The notes: generated by a model not told the origin, from the letters alone. Counted from the first letter of the stretch, positions 15,144 through 24,615 are shown. The stretch is 32,447 nucleotides of DNA from Streptomyces sp. NRRL F-525 (GCF_000716605.1 NZ_JNXE01000060.1:1-32447); one strand, 5' to 3'. Program-made: numbers and translations.

Positions 15144-16352
15144 GTGTCGCTCGTGAATGTGCTGGACATCCTGCTGCTGGTCGCCGCCGTGTGGTTCGCG
15201 ATCGTGGGCTATCGCCAGGGGTTCGTCGTCGGCATCCTGTCGGTGATCGGGTTCCTGGGCGGCGGTCTCGTCGCCGTCTACACGCTGCCCGTGATCTGGG
15301 ACGCGCTGACCGAGAAGTCGGAGGTCAGCACCACCGCGGCCGTCGTCGCGGTCATCATCGTCATCGTCTGCGCCTCCGTCGGCCAGGCCCTGACCACCCA
15401 CCTGGGCAACAAGCTGCGCCGGTACATCACCTGGTCCCCGGCCCGCGCCCTGGACGCGACCGGCGGCGCCCTCGTCAACGTCCTCGCGATGCTCCTGGTC
15501 GCCTGGCTGATCGGCTCCGCGCTGGCCGGCACCACCCTGCCGACGCTCGGCAAGGAGGTCCGCAGCTCCAAGGTGCTGCTGGGGGTCTCCAGGGCGCTGC
15601 CCTCGCAGGCCGACACCTGGTTCGCGGACTTCTCCTCGGTCCTCGCGCAGAACGGCTTCCCGCAGGTCTTCAGCCCCTTCGCGAACGAGCCGATCAACGA
15701 TGTCCAGCCGCCCGACCCGGCCCTCGCCTCCAGCGCGGTCGCCACCCGGGCCCAGCAGTCCATCGTCAAGGTCATGGGCACCGCCCAGAGCTGCGGCAAG
15801 GTCCTGGAGGGCAGCGGCTTCGTCTTCGGCGACCGCCGCGTCATGACCAACGCGCACGTCGTCGGCGGCGTCGACGAACCCACCGTCCAGATAGGCGGCC
15901 AGGGCCGCAAGTACGACGCCAAGGTCGTCCTCTACGACTGGCACCGCGACATCGCCGTACTCGACGTACCGGACCTGAAGGCGCGCTCCCTGCAGTTCGC
16001 GACCAAGGACGCCACCAGCGGCAACAGCGCGATCGTCGCCGGCTTCCCGGAGAACGGGTCGTACGACGTCCGTGCCGCACGCGTGCGTGGCCGTATCACG
16101 GCCAACGGCCCGGACATCTACCACCGGGGCACCGTCCGCCGCGATGTGTACTCGCTCTACGCGACCGTCCGCCAGGGCAACTCCGGCGGCCCGCTGCTCA
16201 CGCCCGAGGGCAAGGTGTACGGCGTGGTCTTCGCGAAGTCCCTCGACGACCCCGACACCGGGTACGCGCTCACCGCGGACGAGATCCAGCCGGACATCGT
16301 CAAGGGGCGTACCGCGAACGAGCAGGTGGACAGCGACAGTTGCGCGCTGTGA
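15144..16352 (+). CDS. marP: MarP-type membrane serine protease (CvpA + trypsin fold)
   Basis: The 402-aa protein has four hydrophobic segments in its first 130 residues (about 5-22, 27-50, 64-82 and 108-128), the CvpA/colicin-V-like region, followed by an extracytoplasmic chymotrypsin-fold protease. The catalytic triad is H238 (TNAHVV), D269 (HRDIAVL) and S347 (GNSGGPL). Cysteines C217 and C400 lie at positions equivalent to the disulphide that locks M. tuberculosis MarP in its active form. MarP is needed for acid and oxidative-stress survival and cleaves the peptidoglycan hydrolase RipA; a similar role here is inferred. GTG 15144 is the earliest start after the Nudix stop. Gene order Nudix-marP-EphE is shared with mycobacteria. 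Confidence 0.93.
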   Translation: MSLVNVLDILLLVAAVWFAIVGYRQGFVVGILSVIGFLGGGLVAVYTLPVIWDALTEKSEVSTTAAVVAVIIVIVCASVGQALTTHLGNKLRRYITWSPARALDATGGALVNVLAMLLVAWLIGSALAGTTLPTLGKEVRSSKVLLGVSRALPSQADTWFADFSSVLAQNGFPQVFSPFANEPINDVQPPDPALASSAVATRAQQSIVKVMGTAQSCGKVLEGSGFVFGDRRVMTNAHVVGGVDEPTVQIGGQGRKYDAKVVLYDWHRDIAVLDVPDLKARSLQFATKDATSGNSAIVAGFPENGSYDVRAARVRGRITANGPDIYHRGTVRRDVYSLYATVRQGNSGGPLLTPEGKVYGVVFAKSLDDPDTGYALTADEIQPDIVKGRTANEQVDSDSCAL

Positions 16353-16718
16353 GCCCCGCTTTTTAAAGGATGGGTGCGTCAGCCTCGGGGATGACGCAGC
16401 CGTACCGAGACCCAGCGGGCCCGGCGGCGCAGAATGCGCGGGATCCCCACCCTGAGGTCGGTGCCCTGGAGTTGCGGGGCGCCCCGTTGGTGGGAGCTCA
16501 GACCGTGGTCCGAGCGGCGATTGCGTGCTGCGTCACTGTAGTCGTGCGTCCAGCCCATACCCCGACGTCTGCCCCTGCCCCAAGGTCGATAACCACCCCT
16601 TGGGGCCCCAATTGGCCTATGCGCGAGGCAAGTAGCCGTTCGTAGTACAGGTGTTCAGATCCGGATACCGGGCGCAGCGGAGCGGTCACGCACCGGTCAC
16701 GCTTCGGTCATCCACCGG
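16353..16718. other. Intergenic stretch without a convincing gene
   Basis: The 366 bases between the marP and hydrolase stops have lower GC, and no frame resembles a known protein. They hold a 7-bp inverted repeat (TGCGTCA 16375-16381, TGACGCA 16392-16398, loop 10), well placed as a marP terminator, and an 8-bp one (CCCCAAGG 16578-16585, CCTTGGGG 16598-16605, loop 12), placed for the minus-strand side. A 91-codon plus-strand frame (16370-16645) and a 63-codon minus-strand frame (16498-16689) occur, neither with a ribosome site or recognisable motifs. A decayed gene is possible but not shown. Confidence 0.5.
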
Positions 16719-17669
16719 TCAACGATCGGGTTCGGGATCCTTGAGCCAGTTGACCAGTTCGGTCGAGAAGACGACCGGGTCCTCCTCGTGCGGGAAGTGC
16801 CCGAGACCGTCGAACAGCCGCCAGCGGTACGGCGCTTCGACGTACTCCCCGGACCCCGCCGCGCTGCGGGTGCGCAGCACCGGGTCCAGCGAGCCGTGCA
16901 GATGCAGCGTCGGCACCCGCACCGGCCGCTTCATGCGCCGGTTGAACTGGATGCCGTCCGGGCGTGCCATCGACCGCACCATCCAGCGGTACGGCTCGAT
17001 CGAGCAGTGCGCGGTCGACGGGATCAGCATCGCCCGCCGGTACGCCTCGACCGTTTCGTCGTCGGGCAGGCTCGCGCCGGACCAGTCCCGGATCAGCTTG
17101 CCCACCAACTCGGCGTCCTCGGCGAGCAGTTGCCGCTCGGGGAGCCAGGGGCGCTGGAACCCCCAGATGTAGGAACTCGCCGCCGACTGCCTGACGTCGG
17201 ACAGCATGGCGTTGCGCCAGCGCCGGGGGTGCGGCATCGAGGAGACGGCGAGCCGGCGCACCAGCTTGGGGCGCATCGCGGCCGCCGTCCACGCGAGATA
17301 GCCGCCCAGGTCATGCCCGACCAGCGCGGCGTCCGGCTCGCCGAGCGAGCGGATCACGCCCGTGATGTCGAGGGCGAGGTTGGCGGGGTCGTAGCCGCGC
17401 GGGGTGCGGTCGCTGCCGCCGACGCCCCGCAGGTCCATGGCGACGGCCCGGAACCCGGCGTCGGCCAGCGCGCCGAGCTGGTGCCGCCAGGTCCACCAGA
17501 ACTGGGGGAAGCCGTGCAGCAGCAGCACCAGCGGTCCGTCGCCCACCTCCGCGATGTGGAAGCGCGCGCCGTTGGCCGCGACATCCCGGTGGGTCACCTC
17601 GCGCCCGCCGGGAATGTCGAGCCGTACGACCGAAGCGGGTTGCGCCCAAGGATTGGCGGGGTCCGTCAT
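16719..17669 (-). CDS. Alpha/beta hydrolase, epoxide-hydrolase-like (EphE-type)
   Basis: The 316-aa alpha/beta hydrolase has the oxyanion motif HGFP (52-55, in LLHGFPQFWWTWR), the nucleophile elbow GHDLGG (Asp120), an acid in LHGSLDPVL, and the catalytic His in GLGHFPHEEDP. The Asp nucleophile and HGxP motif are those of epoxide hydrolases and fluoroacetate-dehalogenase-like enzymes, so an epoxide substrate is likely but not certain. The lid contains SSYIWGFQRPWLPE. ATG overlaps the TGA of the holin-like gene (17666-17669), so both are translated together, matching EphE and its holin-like partner (Rv3670/Rv3669) in mycobacteria. No terminator is clear right after the stop. Confidence 0.9.
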   Translation of the reverse strand: MTDPANPWAQPASVVRLDIPGGREVTHRDVAANGARFHIAEVGDGPLVLLLHGFPQFWWTWRHQLGALADAGFRAVAMDLRGVGGSDRTPRGYDPANLALDITGVIRSLGEPDAALVGHDLGGYLAWTAAAMRPKLVRRLAVSSMPHPRRWRNAMLSDVRQSAASSYIWGFQRPWLPERQLLAEDAELVGKLIRDWSGASLPDDETVEAYRRAMLIPSTAHCSIEPYRWMVRSMARPDGIQFNRRMKRPVRVPTLHLHGSLDPVLRTRSAAGSGEYVEAPYRWRLFDGLGHFPHEEDPVVFSTELVNWLKDPEPDR

Positions 17670-18151
17670 GAGGACGAGCGTGCCACAGCCTCGATGGCTT
17701 CGGGGACACGGTCTTCGATCGCCGCGCGGGGATGCGGCTTGGCATTGCCCAGGACGCCCGCGGTCTCCTTCACCGAAGCGGCCACCTTCTGCGGGCCCTT
17801 GCTCTTCGCCGCCTTCTTAAAGAAGAGCACGCCTACCAGCGCGAGGACGACCGCGACGAGCACGTTCGCCGCGAAGGAGAGCAGGAAGCAGAGCGCCATG
17901 TTCCAGCCGCTCCAGGTCCGAATCCCGTACGCCAGCGCGAAGTTGAGCATCGGCAGGGAGAACAGCAGCACCACGGCGGCGACCGTGAACGCGCCGCCGC
18001 CCGCGACACCGCGCTTGACGTCCTGCTTGAGCTGCGCCTTCGCCAGCGCGATCTCGTCGTGCACCAGCGCGGACATCTCGGTCGTCGCCGAGGCGAACAG
18101 CTGGCCGATGCTGCGTTCGGCGCCGACCGGGCTGCCGTCGGGTGCGCTCAT
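17666..18151 (-). CDS. Small membrane protein, phage-holin-3-6 family
   Basis: The 161-aa protein belongs to the actinobacterial Phage_holin_3_6-type membrane proteins, which are chromosomal and not part of a prophage. An amphipathic start (SIGQLFASATTEMSALVHDEIALAKAQL, given here only by its two ends at residues 14-41) is followed by two membrane helices at about 52-72 and 85-111. A Lys-rich tail follows (FFKKAAKSKGPQK). I chose ATG 18151 because AGGGAG precedes it; the longer frame to 18244 overlaps the end of nhaA. It is upstream of and coupled to the hydrolase. It may recruit or stabilise membrane enzymes, but its function is unknown. Confidence 0.85.
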   Translation of the reverse strand: MSAPDGSPVGAERSIGQLFASATTEMSALVHDEIALAKAQLKQDVKRGVAGGGAFTVAAVVLLFSLPMLNFALAYGIRTWSGWNMALCFLLSFAANVLVAVVLALVGVLFFKKAAKSKGPQKVAASVKETAGVLGNAKPHPRAAIEDRVPEAIEAVARSSS

Positions 18152-18194
18152 CGCGTACTCCCTCATCTGCATGTGTTTGTACCGTCTGGTCAGA

Positions 18195-19631
18195 TCATGC
18201 CGGACCGTCGTTGTCCTCGCCTGCCCCGCCCGCCACTTCGGCAAGCCCGCGTCGCTCGGCGGCCTTCACCTCGGCGAGCCTGCGGTGCTCCGCGGCCTTG
18301 CGCTCGTGGATCTCCGCCATGCGCAGGTGGTACGACGGCTCGTCCTGCTCGTAGATGTCGGGGATGCCGTCGAGATCCTCGTCGCGCTCCTCGTCCTCGT
18401 ACATCCTGCGGTACCTGGCGTTGCGCAGCTTCAGCAACACGGTCGCGCAGAGGGCCGCAATGAGGGAGCCGACGAGGACGGCCGCCTTGACCTCGTCGGT
18501 GAGCATCTGGTCGCCGTCGAACGCGAGTTCCCCGATGAGCAGCGACACGGTGAAGCCGATGCCGGCGAGTGAGGCGACCGCGAACACGTCCGGCCAGGCG
18601 AGGTCGTCGCTGAGCGAGGCCCGGGTGAAACGGGCCGTCAGCCAGGTCCCGCCGAAGATGCCGACCGCCTTGCCGACGACGAGTCCGAGAACCACGCCGA
18701 GCGTCTCGGGCTTCGTGAACACGTCCCCCAACGCGCCGCCCGAGATGGCGACTCCGGCGCTGAACAGCGCGAACAGCGGCACCGCGAGGCCCGCCGACAG
18801 GGGTCGTACGAGATGTTCGACGTGCTCTCCGGGGGAGTGCTTCTCGTCCTCGCGGGTGGTGCAGCGCAGCATCAGGCCCATCGCGACACCGGCGATCGTG
18901 GCGTGGACGCCGCTGTTGTACATCAGCGCCCAGATGACGAGCGCGAGCGGGACGTAGACGTACCAGCCGCGCACGCCCCTGCGCAGCAGCAGCCAGAAGA
19001 CGGCCAGGCCGATGGCGGCCCCGCCGAGCGCCACGAAGTCGATCCGGGCGGTGAAGAAGATCGCGATGATCAGGATCGCGAACAGGTCGTCGACGACGGC
19101 GAGGGTGAGCAGGAAGGCGCGCAGCGCGCTCGGCAGGGAGGTGCCGATGACCGCGAGGACGGCGAGCGCGAAGGCGATGTCGGTGGCGGTCGGCACCGCC
19201 CAGCCCTGGAGGGAGCCGCCTCCGGTGAGGCTGGTGAGTGTGTAGACGAGTGCCGGTACGGCCATCCCGCACAGGGCCGCTACGACGGGCAGGGCGGCTG
19301 CCTTGGGGTCGCGCAGGTCGCCGGCGACGAGTTCGCGCTTGAGCTCGATGCCGGCGACGAAGAAGAAGACGGCGAGGAGGCCGTCGGCGGCCCAGTGGGC
19401 GACCGAGAGGTGCAGGCCGAGAGCGGCAGGGCCGAAGTGGTAGTGGCTGACGCTCTCGTAGCTGTCGTGCAGGGCGGGGACGTTGGCCCAGATCAGCGCG
19501 GTGACGGCGGCGATCAGGAGGAGGACACCGCCGACGGTCTCGGTGCGCAGCGCGTCCGCGACGAAGTTCCGCTCGGGCAGGGACAGCCGTCCGAGCACTT
19601 TGCGGGCGGCGGTGGGGCGGGGCGCGGTCAC
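18195..19631 (-). CDS. nhaA: NhaA Na+/H+ antiporter with charged C-terminal tail
   Basis: The 478-aa antiporter exchanges Na+ for H+. NhaA signatures are all present: AVFFFVAGIELKREL (88-102), PTATDIAFALAV with D151 (E. coli D133), and AVVDDLFAI with D181/D182 (E. coli D163/D164, the ion site). About twelve hydrophobic helices run from 32 to 415. After residue 415 a hydrophilic tail of about 60 residues alternates Glu, Arg, Lys and Ala (HERKAAEHRRLAEVKAAERR), which could be a helical or coiled-coil regulatory domain and is not found in E. coli NhaA. GTG 19631 has GGAGG about nine bases upstream; the ATG at 19667 is less likely. The holin-like gene starts 43 bases downstream. Confidence 0.95.
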   Translation of the reverse strand: MTAPRPTAARKVLGRLSLPERNFVADALRTETVGGVLLLIAAVTALIWANVPALHDSYESVSHYHFGPAALGLHLSVAHWAADGLLAVFFFVAGIELKRELVAGDLRDPKAAALPVVAALCGMAVPALVYTLTSLTGGGSLQGWAVPTATDIAFALAVLAVIGTSLPSALRAFLLTLAVVDDLFAILIIAIFFTARIDFVALGGAAIGLAVFWLLLRRGVRGWYVYVPLALVIWALMYNSGVHATIAGVAMGLMLRCTTREDEKHSPGEHVEHLVRPLSAGLAVPLFALFSAGVAISGGALGDVFTKPETLGVVLGLVVGKAVGIFGGTWLTARFTRASLSDDLAWPDVFAVASLAGIGFTVSLLIGELAFDGDQMLTDEVKAAVLVGSLIAALCATVLLKLRNARYRRMYEDEERDEDLDGIPDIYEQDEPSYHLRMAEIHERKAAEHRRLAEVKAAERRGLAEVAGGAGEDNDGPA

Positions 19632-19715
19632 GGGGAGACCTCCGGGGTGGCGGGCAGCACAGAGCACTTGCCGACCAGACTTCCCGGCGCACCTTGTCGC
19701 GTTCTTGACGCTTTA

Positions 19716-19730
19716 CTTAGCTTACCTAAG
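19716..19730. promoter_or_regulatory. Inverted repeat upstream of nhaA
   Basis: CTTAG (19716-19720) and CTAAG (19726-19730) flank CTTAC. On the minus strand the stretch reads TTAGGTAAGCTAAG, which resembles a shortened DmdR/IdeR iron box (canonical half TTAGGTTAG) with the right half poor. It lies about 85 bases before the nhaA start and is AT-rich against the background. An operator is likely; its regulator is uncertain. Confidence 0.35.
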
Positions 19731-19805
19731 GTGCGGCGGGATGGGTCCTGCGGATCTCACATCTAGGGGGCCTGGGGGTTCTACGGGTCTCACCGTATGC
19801 GCGAA

Positions 19806-19840
19806 AGGGGCGCCCGGCACGTTCGCCGCCGGGCGCCCCT
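19806..19840. terminator. Terminator after acs
   Basis: AGGGGCGCCCGGC (19806-19818) and GCCGGGCGCCCCT (19828-19840) form a perfect 13-bp stem with a 9-base loop. It is located just past the acs stop codon and before nhaA on the same strand. Confidence 0.9.
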
Positions 19841-19858
19841 CCTCGTCGTCTCCGCAGG

Positions 19859-21820
19859 TCAGTCCTCGCTGGGCGCGGCCGGGAGCTTGTCCTGGATCAG
19901 GGTCATGACCGTGGAGTCGGTCAGGGTCGTGACGTCGCCCAGCTGACGGTTCTCCGCCACGTCCCGCAGCAGGCGGCGCATGATCTTGCCGGAGCGGGTC
20001 TTCGGCAGCTCGGCCACCGGGAGGATCCGCTTGGGCTTGGCGATCGGGCCCAGCACGGTGCCGACGTGGTTGCGCAGGTCGGCTACGAGGTTCTCGTCAT
20101 CGGCGTTCGCCGTGCCGCGCAGGATCACGAAGGCGACGATCGCCTGGCCGGTCGTCTCGTCGGCCGCGCCGACCACGGCCGCCTCGGCGACGGCGGGGTG
20201 GGAGACGAGCGCCGACTCGACCTCGGTGGTGGAGATGTTGTGCCCGGACACGAGCATCACGTCGTCCACGCGGCCGAGCAGCCAGATGTCGCCGTCGTCG
20301 TCCTTCTTCGCGCCGTCACCGGCGAAGTACCTGCCCGGGAACCGCGACCAGTACGTGTCGAGGAACCGCTGGTCGTCGCCCCAGATCGTGCGCAGCATCG
20401 ACGGCCACGGCTCGGTCAGGACGAGGTAACCGCCGCCGCCGTTCGGGACCTCGTTGGCCTCGTCGTCGACGACCGTGGCGGAGATGCCGGGCAGCGGCGT
20501 CTGCGCGGAACCGGGCTTGGTGGCGGTCACGCCCGGCAGCGGCGAGATCATCATCGCGCCGGTCTCGGTCTGCCACCAGGTGTCCACGATCGGGGTCTTG
20601 TCGGCACCGATGTGCTTCCGGTACCAGATCCACGCCTCGGGGTTGATGGGCTCGCCGACGGACCCCAGGATGCGGAGGGAGGACAGGTCGAACTTCGCGG
20701 GGATGTCGTCGCCCCACTTCATGAACGTACGGATCGCGGTCGGCGCCGTGTACAGGATCGTCACCCCGTACTTCTGGACGATCTCCCAGAAGCGGCCCTG
20801 GTGCGGGGTGTCGGGAGTGCCCTCGTACATGACCTGGGTCGCGCCGTTCGCGAGCGGGCCGTAGACGATGTACGAGTGGCCGGTGACCCAGCCGACGTCG
20901 GCCGTGCACCAGTAGACGTCGGTCTCCGGCTTGAGGTCGAAGACGGCGTGGTGGGTGTACGCGGCCTGGGTGAGGTAGCCGCCGGAGGTGTGCAGGATGC
21001 CCTTGGGCTTACCCGTGGTACCCGAGGTGTACAGGATGAACAGCGGCTGCTCCGCCTCGAACGCCTCGGGCGTGTGCTCTGCCGACTGCCGGTCGACGAT
21101 CTCGTGCCACCACACGTCCCGCTCGTCGTTCCACGCGACGTCCTGGCCCGTACGGCGGACCACGAGCACGTGCTCGACGCCGCTGTCCGCGCGGTCGACC
21201 GCGTCGTCCACGGCCGGCTTCAGAGCGGAGGGCTTGCCGCGCCGCCAGCCGCCGTCCGTGGTGATGACGACCTTGGCGTCCGCGTCCTGGATGCGCGTCG
21301 CGAGCGCGTCCGCAGAGAAACCGCCGAACACCACCGAGTGCGCGGCGCCGATCCGCGCGCAGGCCAGCATCGCGACCGCCGTCTCCGGGATCATCGGCAT
21401 ATAGACGGCGACCCGGTCGCCCTTCCGAACTCCCAGCTCCAGCAGGGCGTTCGCGGCCTTGGAGACCTCGTCCTTCAGCTCGGCGTAGGTGATCGCGCGG
21501 CTGTCGCCGGGCTCGCCCTCGAAGTGGATGGCGACGCGGTCGCCGTTGCCCGCCTCGACATGCCGGTCCACGCAGTTGTACGCCACGTTGAGCGTGCCGT
21601 CCTTGAACCACTTGGCGAACGGCGGGTTCGACCAGTCCAGCGTCTCGCTCGGCTCCTTCGCCCAGCTCAGCCGGCGGGCCTGCGCGGCCCAGAAGCCGAG
21701 CCGGTCAGCCTTGGCCTGCTCATACGCCTCCGCCGTGACATTGGCGTTCGCCGCCAGGTCGGCGGGGGGTGCGAACCTGCGCTCCTCGCGCAACAGGTTG
21801 GCCAGGCTTTCGTTGCTCAC
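19859..21820 (-). CDS. acs: Acetyl-CoA synthetase
   Basis: The 653-aa AMP-forming ligase makes acetyl-CoA from acetate, ATP and CoA and is normal length for Acs. It contains the nucleotide-binding [11 protein letters not shown] (264-274), WWQTETG, the hinge region [16 protein letters not shown], and the C-terminal [11 protein letters not shown] whose K612 corresponds to the Lys that is acetylated to switch the enzyme off. GTG 21820 has GGGAAAGG upstream and gives the family start [10 protein letters not shown]. The 1002-aa open frame to 22867 is an artefact that runs into the neighbouring gene. The upstream 167 bases carry a long inverted repeat and a DasR-like site, so regulation by N-acetylglucosamine or nitrogen status is possible. 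Confidence 0.96.
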   Translation of the reverse strand: MSNESLANLLREERRFAPPADLAANANVTAEAYEQAKADRLGFWAAQARRLSWAKEPSETLDWSNPPFAKWFKDGTLNVAYNCVDRHVEAGNGDRVAIHFEGEPGDSRAITYAELKDEVSKAANALLELGVRKGDRVAVYMPMIPETAVAMLACARIGAAHSVVFGGFSADALATRIQDADAKVVITTDGGWRRGKPSALKPAVDDAVDRADSGVEHVLVVRRTGQDVAWNDERDVWWHEIVDRQSAEHTPEAFEAEQPLFILYTSGTTGKPKGILHTSGGYLTQAAYTHHAVFDLKPETDVYWCTADVGWVTGHSYIVYGPLANGATQVMYEGTPDTPHQGRFWEIVQKYGVTILYTAPTAIRTFMKWGDDIPAKFDLSSLRILGSVGEPINPEAWIWYRKHIGADKTPIVDTWWQTETGAMMISPLPGVTATKPGSAQTPLPGISATVVDDEANEVPNGGGGYLVLTEPWPSMLRTIWGDDQRFLDTYWSRFPGRYFAGDGAKKDDDGDIWLLGRVDDVMLVSGHNISTTEVESALVSHPAVAEAAVVGAADETTGQAIVAFVILRGTANADDENLVADLRNHVGTVLGPIAKPKRILPVAELPKTRSGKIMRRLLRDVAENRQLGDVTTLTDSTVMTLIQDKLPAAPSED

Positions 21821-21876
21821 GGCATCTGCCTTTCCCAGGGTGTCCGTTGTGTCCCGGGCCAGCTCATCAGACCCGG

Positions 21877-21929
21877 GGGTCCGATGACAAGGGTCGTCGA
21901 AATATTGGTTTAGACCTGTCATCGGACCC
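21877..21929. promoter_or_regulatory. 13-bp inverted repeat upstream of acs
   Basis: GGGTCCGATGACA (21877-21889) and TGTCATCGGACCC (21917-21929) are perfect inverted repeats separated by 27 bases. It lies 57-109 bases before the acs start and 59 bases after the SulP-carbonic anhydrase stop. It could be a transcription terminator with a large loop, an operator, or part of a leader RNA. The spacer is AT-rich and carries the DasR-like word. Confidence 0.6.
21906..21917. promoter_or_regulatory. DasR (dre)-like site upstream of acs
   Basis: TGGTTTAGACCT matches the dre consensus TGGTCTAGACCA at 10 of 12 positions and the chitinase-promoter repeat TGGTCTAGACCT at 11 of 12. DasR represses many GlcNAc-related genes. 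The site lies between the arms of the 13-bp inverted repeat, about 86 bases before GTG 21820. DNA binding is inferred only from the match. Confidence 0.45.
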
Positions 21930-21987
21930 GCGGTCAGAGACGTGTGGCGAGGGTCTTTCGTACCCACGGACGCCGGGTGAACAAGGT

Positions 21988-24615
21988 TCAGGCCGACATG
22001 TCCGCCACCCCCACCCCGTCGAACAACTCCTCCCCGTCCTCCTCGGTCAACAAGTACGCCTGAGCCTCGCCGACATGGAAATACATCCCGTGCAGCTCCA
22101 ACGCCCCCTCCCGCAAGGCCCGAGCCACCGACTCGTGCCCCCGCAGATGCTCCAACTGCTGCACCACATTGGTCAGACACAACTGCTCTACGGCGTCTGC
22201 GGGCGCCCTTCCGGTCAGCCGCGCCCAGGGCCGGCCGTCGTCGGCCATCCGCTCCAGGCTCGGCAGCCCGTGCCGCAGCCACCGCTTGAGCGGCGTCCGG
22301 GCGCCCCCGGGCTCGGAGTTGAGCAGCGCCTGCATGGCCCCGCACCCCGAGTGCCCGCACACCGTGATCGATCTCACGCGCAGTACGTCCACCGCGTACT
22401 CGATCGCCGCGGCCACCGAGTCGTCCCCGCTCTCCTCGCCGGGCGGCGGCACGAGGTTGCCCACGTTCCGCACGACGAACAGGTCGCCGGGACCACTGGA
22501 GGTGATCATCGACGTCACCAGCCGCGAGTCGGCACAGGTCAGGAAGAGCTGCGAGGGCCGCTGCCCTTCCCTGGCCAGCCGGGCCAGCTCGCCCCGCACG
22601 AGGGGTGCGGTGTCGCGCTGGAACGCGCTGATGCCACGGGCTAGTTGGTGGCCCCCGGGACCGGTGCCGGGGTTGGTGCCGGTGCCGGGGTGGGTGTCCG
22701 GGCTGGTGCCTGTGCCTGCGCCTGCGCCGAGGTGGGGTCCGGTGCCGGGGCGGGTTCCGGTGTCGGGGGCGGTCGGCTCGGCGGCGCCGGGCGCGGGACG
22801 ATCCGTCGGCCGGCCTGTCGGCTCGGCCGGGTGTCCGCCGGCCGGGGCGGAACGCCGGTGATCGCACTGGTGGTTGCGCCAGGGCGTCCAGGGGTGGCAG
22901 CGGCAGGCGGTGGACGTCGTCGACGTCTTCGGCTCGCCGGTCGGAGCGCCGGCCGTGGTGCGAGCCGGAGCCTCGGTCGTCGTCCCGCTCGTCGTGCCGG
23001 TCGCGGTGTCGGCCGGTGTCGCGTCACTCCCGGTGCGGCCCGGCTCGGTGTCGCGAACTCCCGTGCGGCGTCCGGTCAGTTCGGCCGAGCCTCCGCGCGC
23101 GGTGTGCGCGTTCTGCCAGTCCTGCAGTGACTCGTACGCCGCGTGGTCCATGAACGAACCGTCCAACTCCACGACGACGTCGGCGCCTTGGGGTACGAGA
23201 TGCAGGATGCGGCTGAGCCGCGGCACCGCGAGGAACGTCAACTGCCCTCGGACGTGTACGTGATGGACTCCTTCCTTCTCGTCGTGCTCGTGCGTGATGC
23301 GGGTGTGGGCAAGGCGGTTGAGGGCTACGGCCACGGCGACGGTGACCCCGAGGAGCACGCCCTCCAGGACGCCGAGCAAGACCACGCCGAGGGTGGTGAC
23401 GGCGTAGACCAGGACTTCGCGGTGGCGGGTCACCGTGCGGATGTGGTGCAGGGACACCATCTGGATGCCGACGGCCATCACGAGTGCGGCGAGCGAAGCG
23501 AGCGGGATCAGCTCCAGCACCGGGACCATCAGCAGCGCGGCTACCACTACGAGAACGCCGTGCAGCATCGTGGAGTTCCGGCTCACGGCACCGGCTTTCA
23601 CATTCGCCGAACTCCGTACGGCGACGCCCGCGACAGGCAGTCCGCCGAGTGCGCCGGAGACGATGTTGGCGGCTCCCTGGCCCAGCAGTTCGCGGTTCAG
23701 GTCGGAACGGCCGACGCGGGCGGAGAGCCCGGGCTGCCCGGCGACCAGCTTGTCCACGGCGACCGCGCCGAGCAGCGACTGCACGCTGCACACCAACGTG
23801 GTGGTGAGCACGGCGGCGGCGATCCCGAGCACCGGGCCCTCGGGAAGTCCGGCCAGCGCGTGGCTGCTCCAGGACGGCAGGTCGACCTTGGCGAGGCTCA
23901 GCCTGGTGAGGGACGCGGTGAGCGTGGCTCCGGCGACGGCGATGAGCGCGGCCGGGACCTTGCGCATCAGGTGCCCGAGCCGGCCCGGGACGCGCGGCCA
24001 CAGCAGCAGAAGGGCCAGCGTCAGCACGCTCATCGCCACATCGGCGGGGTGCAGGTCCGCCAACTGGGCAGGCAGGGCACGGAGGTTGGCGAGGACCGAG
24101 CTCTGCGGGGTGCCGCCCAGCACGATGTGCAGCTGGGCGACGGCGATGGTGACACCGATGCCGGCGAGCATGCCGTGCACGATCGCGGGGCTGACGGCGA
24201 GCGCGGTGCGGGCCACGCGCACGCAGCCCAGGGCGAGTTGGGCGAGACCGGCGAGGACCGTGATCGCGCAGGTCGTCCGCCAGCCGTAACGGTGGATCAG
24301 GTCGGCGGTGACCACGGTGAGTCCGGCGGCCGGGCCGCTGACCTGGAGGGGGCAGCCGCCGAGCAGACCGGCGACGAGGCCGCCCGCGGCGGCGGCGACC
24401 AGGCCGGCCTGGAGGGGCGCGCCGGTGGCGAGGGCGATGCCGAGGGACAGGGGGAGGGCGATCAGGAAGACCGCGATGGAGGCCGACACATCGGCGCCCG
24501 CGACACGGAAGCGGCGGCGCGGGGGCGGCGGCGGGCTGTGGGGTGGGTGGACGCGCTTCGTCCGATTCGCGTTCGGATTCGAGTCGGTGGCGCGGGTGGG
24601 TACGCAGGCTGACAT
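21988..24615 (-). CDS. SulP-family transporter fused to beta-carbonic anhydrase
   Basis: The 875-aa fusion joins a SulP anion transporter (about 38-440, some 10-12 helices, with GSANVK-like [10 protein letters not shown] at 334-343), a short STAS-like region (450-510), a Pro/Thr/Gly-rich linker (510-660) and a beta-carbonic anhydrase. The CA domain has its zinc ligands in CADSR (C694, D696, R698) and GHSGCG (H755, C758). It probably moves bicarbonate and interconverts it with CO2; M. tuberculosis Rv3273 has the same layout. The linker contains a Cys/His cluster, [14 protein letters not shown] (571-584). ATG 24615 has GGAGGAG upstream; an ATG at 24699 is less likely. The linker DNA has GGTGCCGGG-type short repeats near 22660-22780. 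Confidence 0.93.
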   Translation of the reverse strand: MSACVPTRATDSNPNANRTKRVHPPHSPPPPPRRRFRVAGADVSASIAVFLIALPLSLGIALATGAPLQAGLVAAAAGGLVAGLLGGCPLQVSGPAAGLTVVTADLIHRYGWRTTCAITVLAGLAQLALGCVRVARTALAVSPAIVHGMLAGIGVTIAVAQLHIVLGGTPQSSVLANLRALPAQLADLHPADVAMSVLTLALLLLWPRVPGRLGHLMRKVPAALIAVAGATLTASLTRLSLAKVDLPSWSSHALAGLPEGPVLGIAAAVLTTTLVCSVQSLLGAVAVDKLVAGQPGLSARVGRSDLNRELLGQGAANIVSGALGGLPVAGVAVRSSANVKAGAVSRNSTMLHGVLVVVAALLMVPVLELIPLASLAALVMAVGIQMVSLHHIRTVTRHREVLVYAVTTLGVVLLGVLEGVLLGVTVAVAVALNRLAHTRITHEHDEKEGVHHVHVRGQLTFLAVPRLSRILHLVPQGADVVVELDGSFMDHAAYESLQDWQNAHTARGGSAELTGRRTGVRDTEPGRTGSDATPADTATGTTSGTTTEAPARTTAGAPTGEPKTSTTSTACRCHPWTPWRNHQCDHRRSAPAGGHPAEPTGRPTDRPAPGAAEPTAPDTGTRPGTGPHLGAGAGTGTSPDTHPGTGTNPGTGPGGHQLARGISAFQRDTAPLVRGELARLAREGQRPSQLFLTCADSRLVTSMITSSGPGDLFVVRNVGNLVPPPGEESGDDSVAAAIEYAVDVLRVRSITVCGHSGCGAMQALLNSEPGGARTPLKRWLRHGLPSLERMADDGRPWARLTGRAPADAVEQLCLTNVVQQLEHLRGHESVARALREGALELHGMYFHVGEAQAYLLTEEDGEELFDGVGVADMSA

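Noticed and set aside
16498..16689. 63-codon minus-strand frame resembling a short enzyme fragment
   Set aside because: It has no ribosome site, no recognisable domain, and is in a region with altered base use; kept only as an unexplained stretch.
17666..18151. Prophage origin for the holin-family gene
   Set aside because: There are no phage genes around, and the hydrolase-holin pair is conserved in mycobacteria; this is a chromosomal membrane protein.
19859..22867. Acs as a 1002-aa protein
   Set aside because: The extension overlaps the carbonic anhydrase gene out of frame; GTG 21820 gives the normal Acs length and start.
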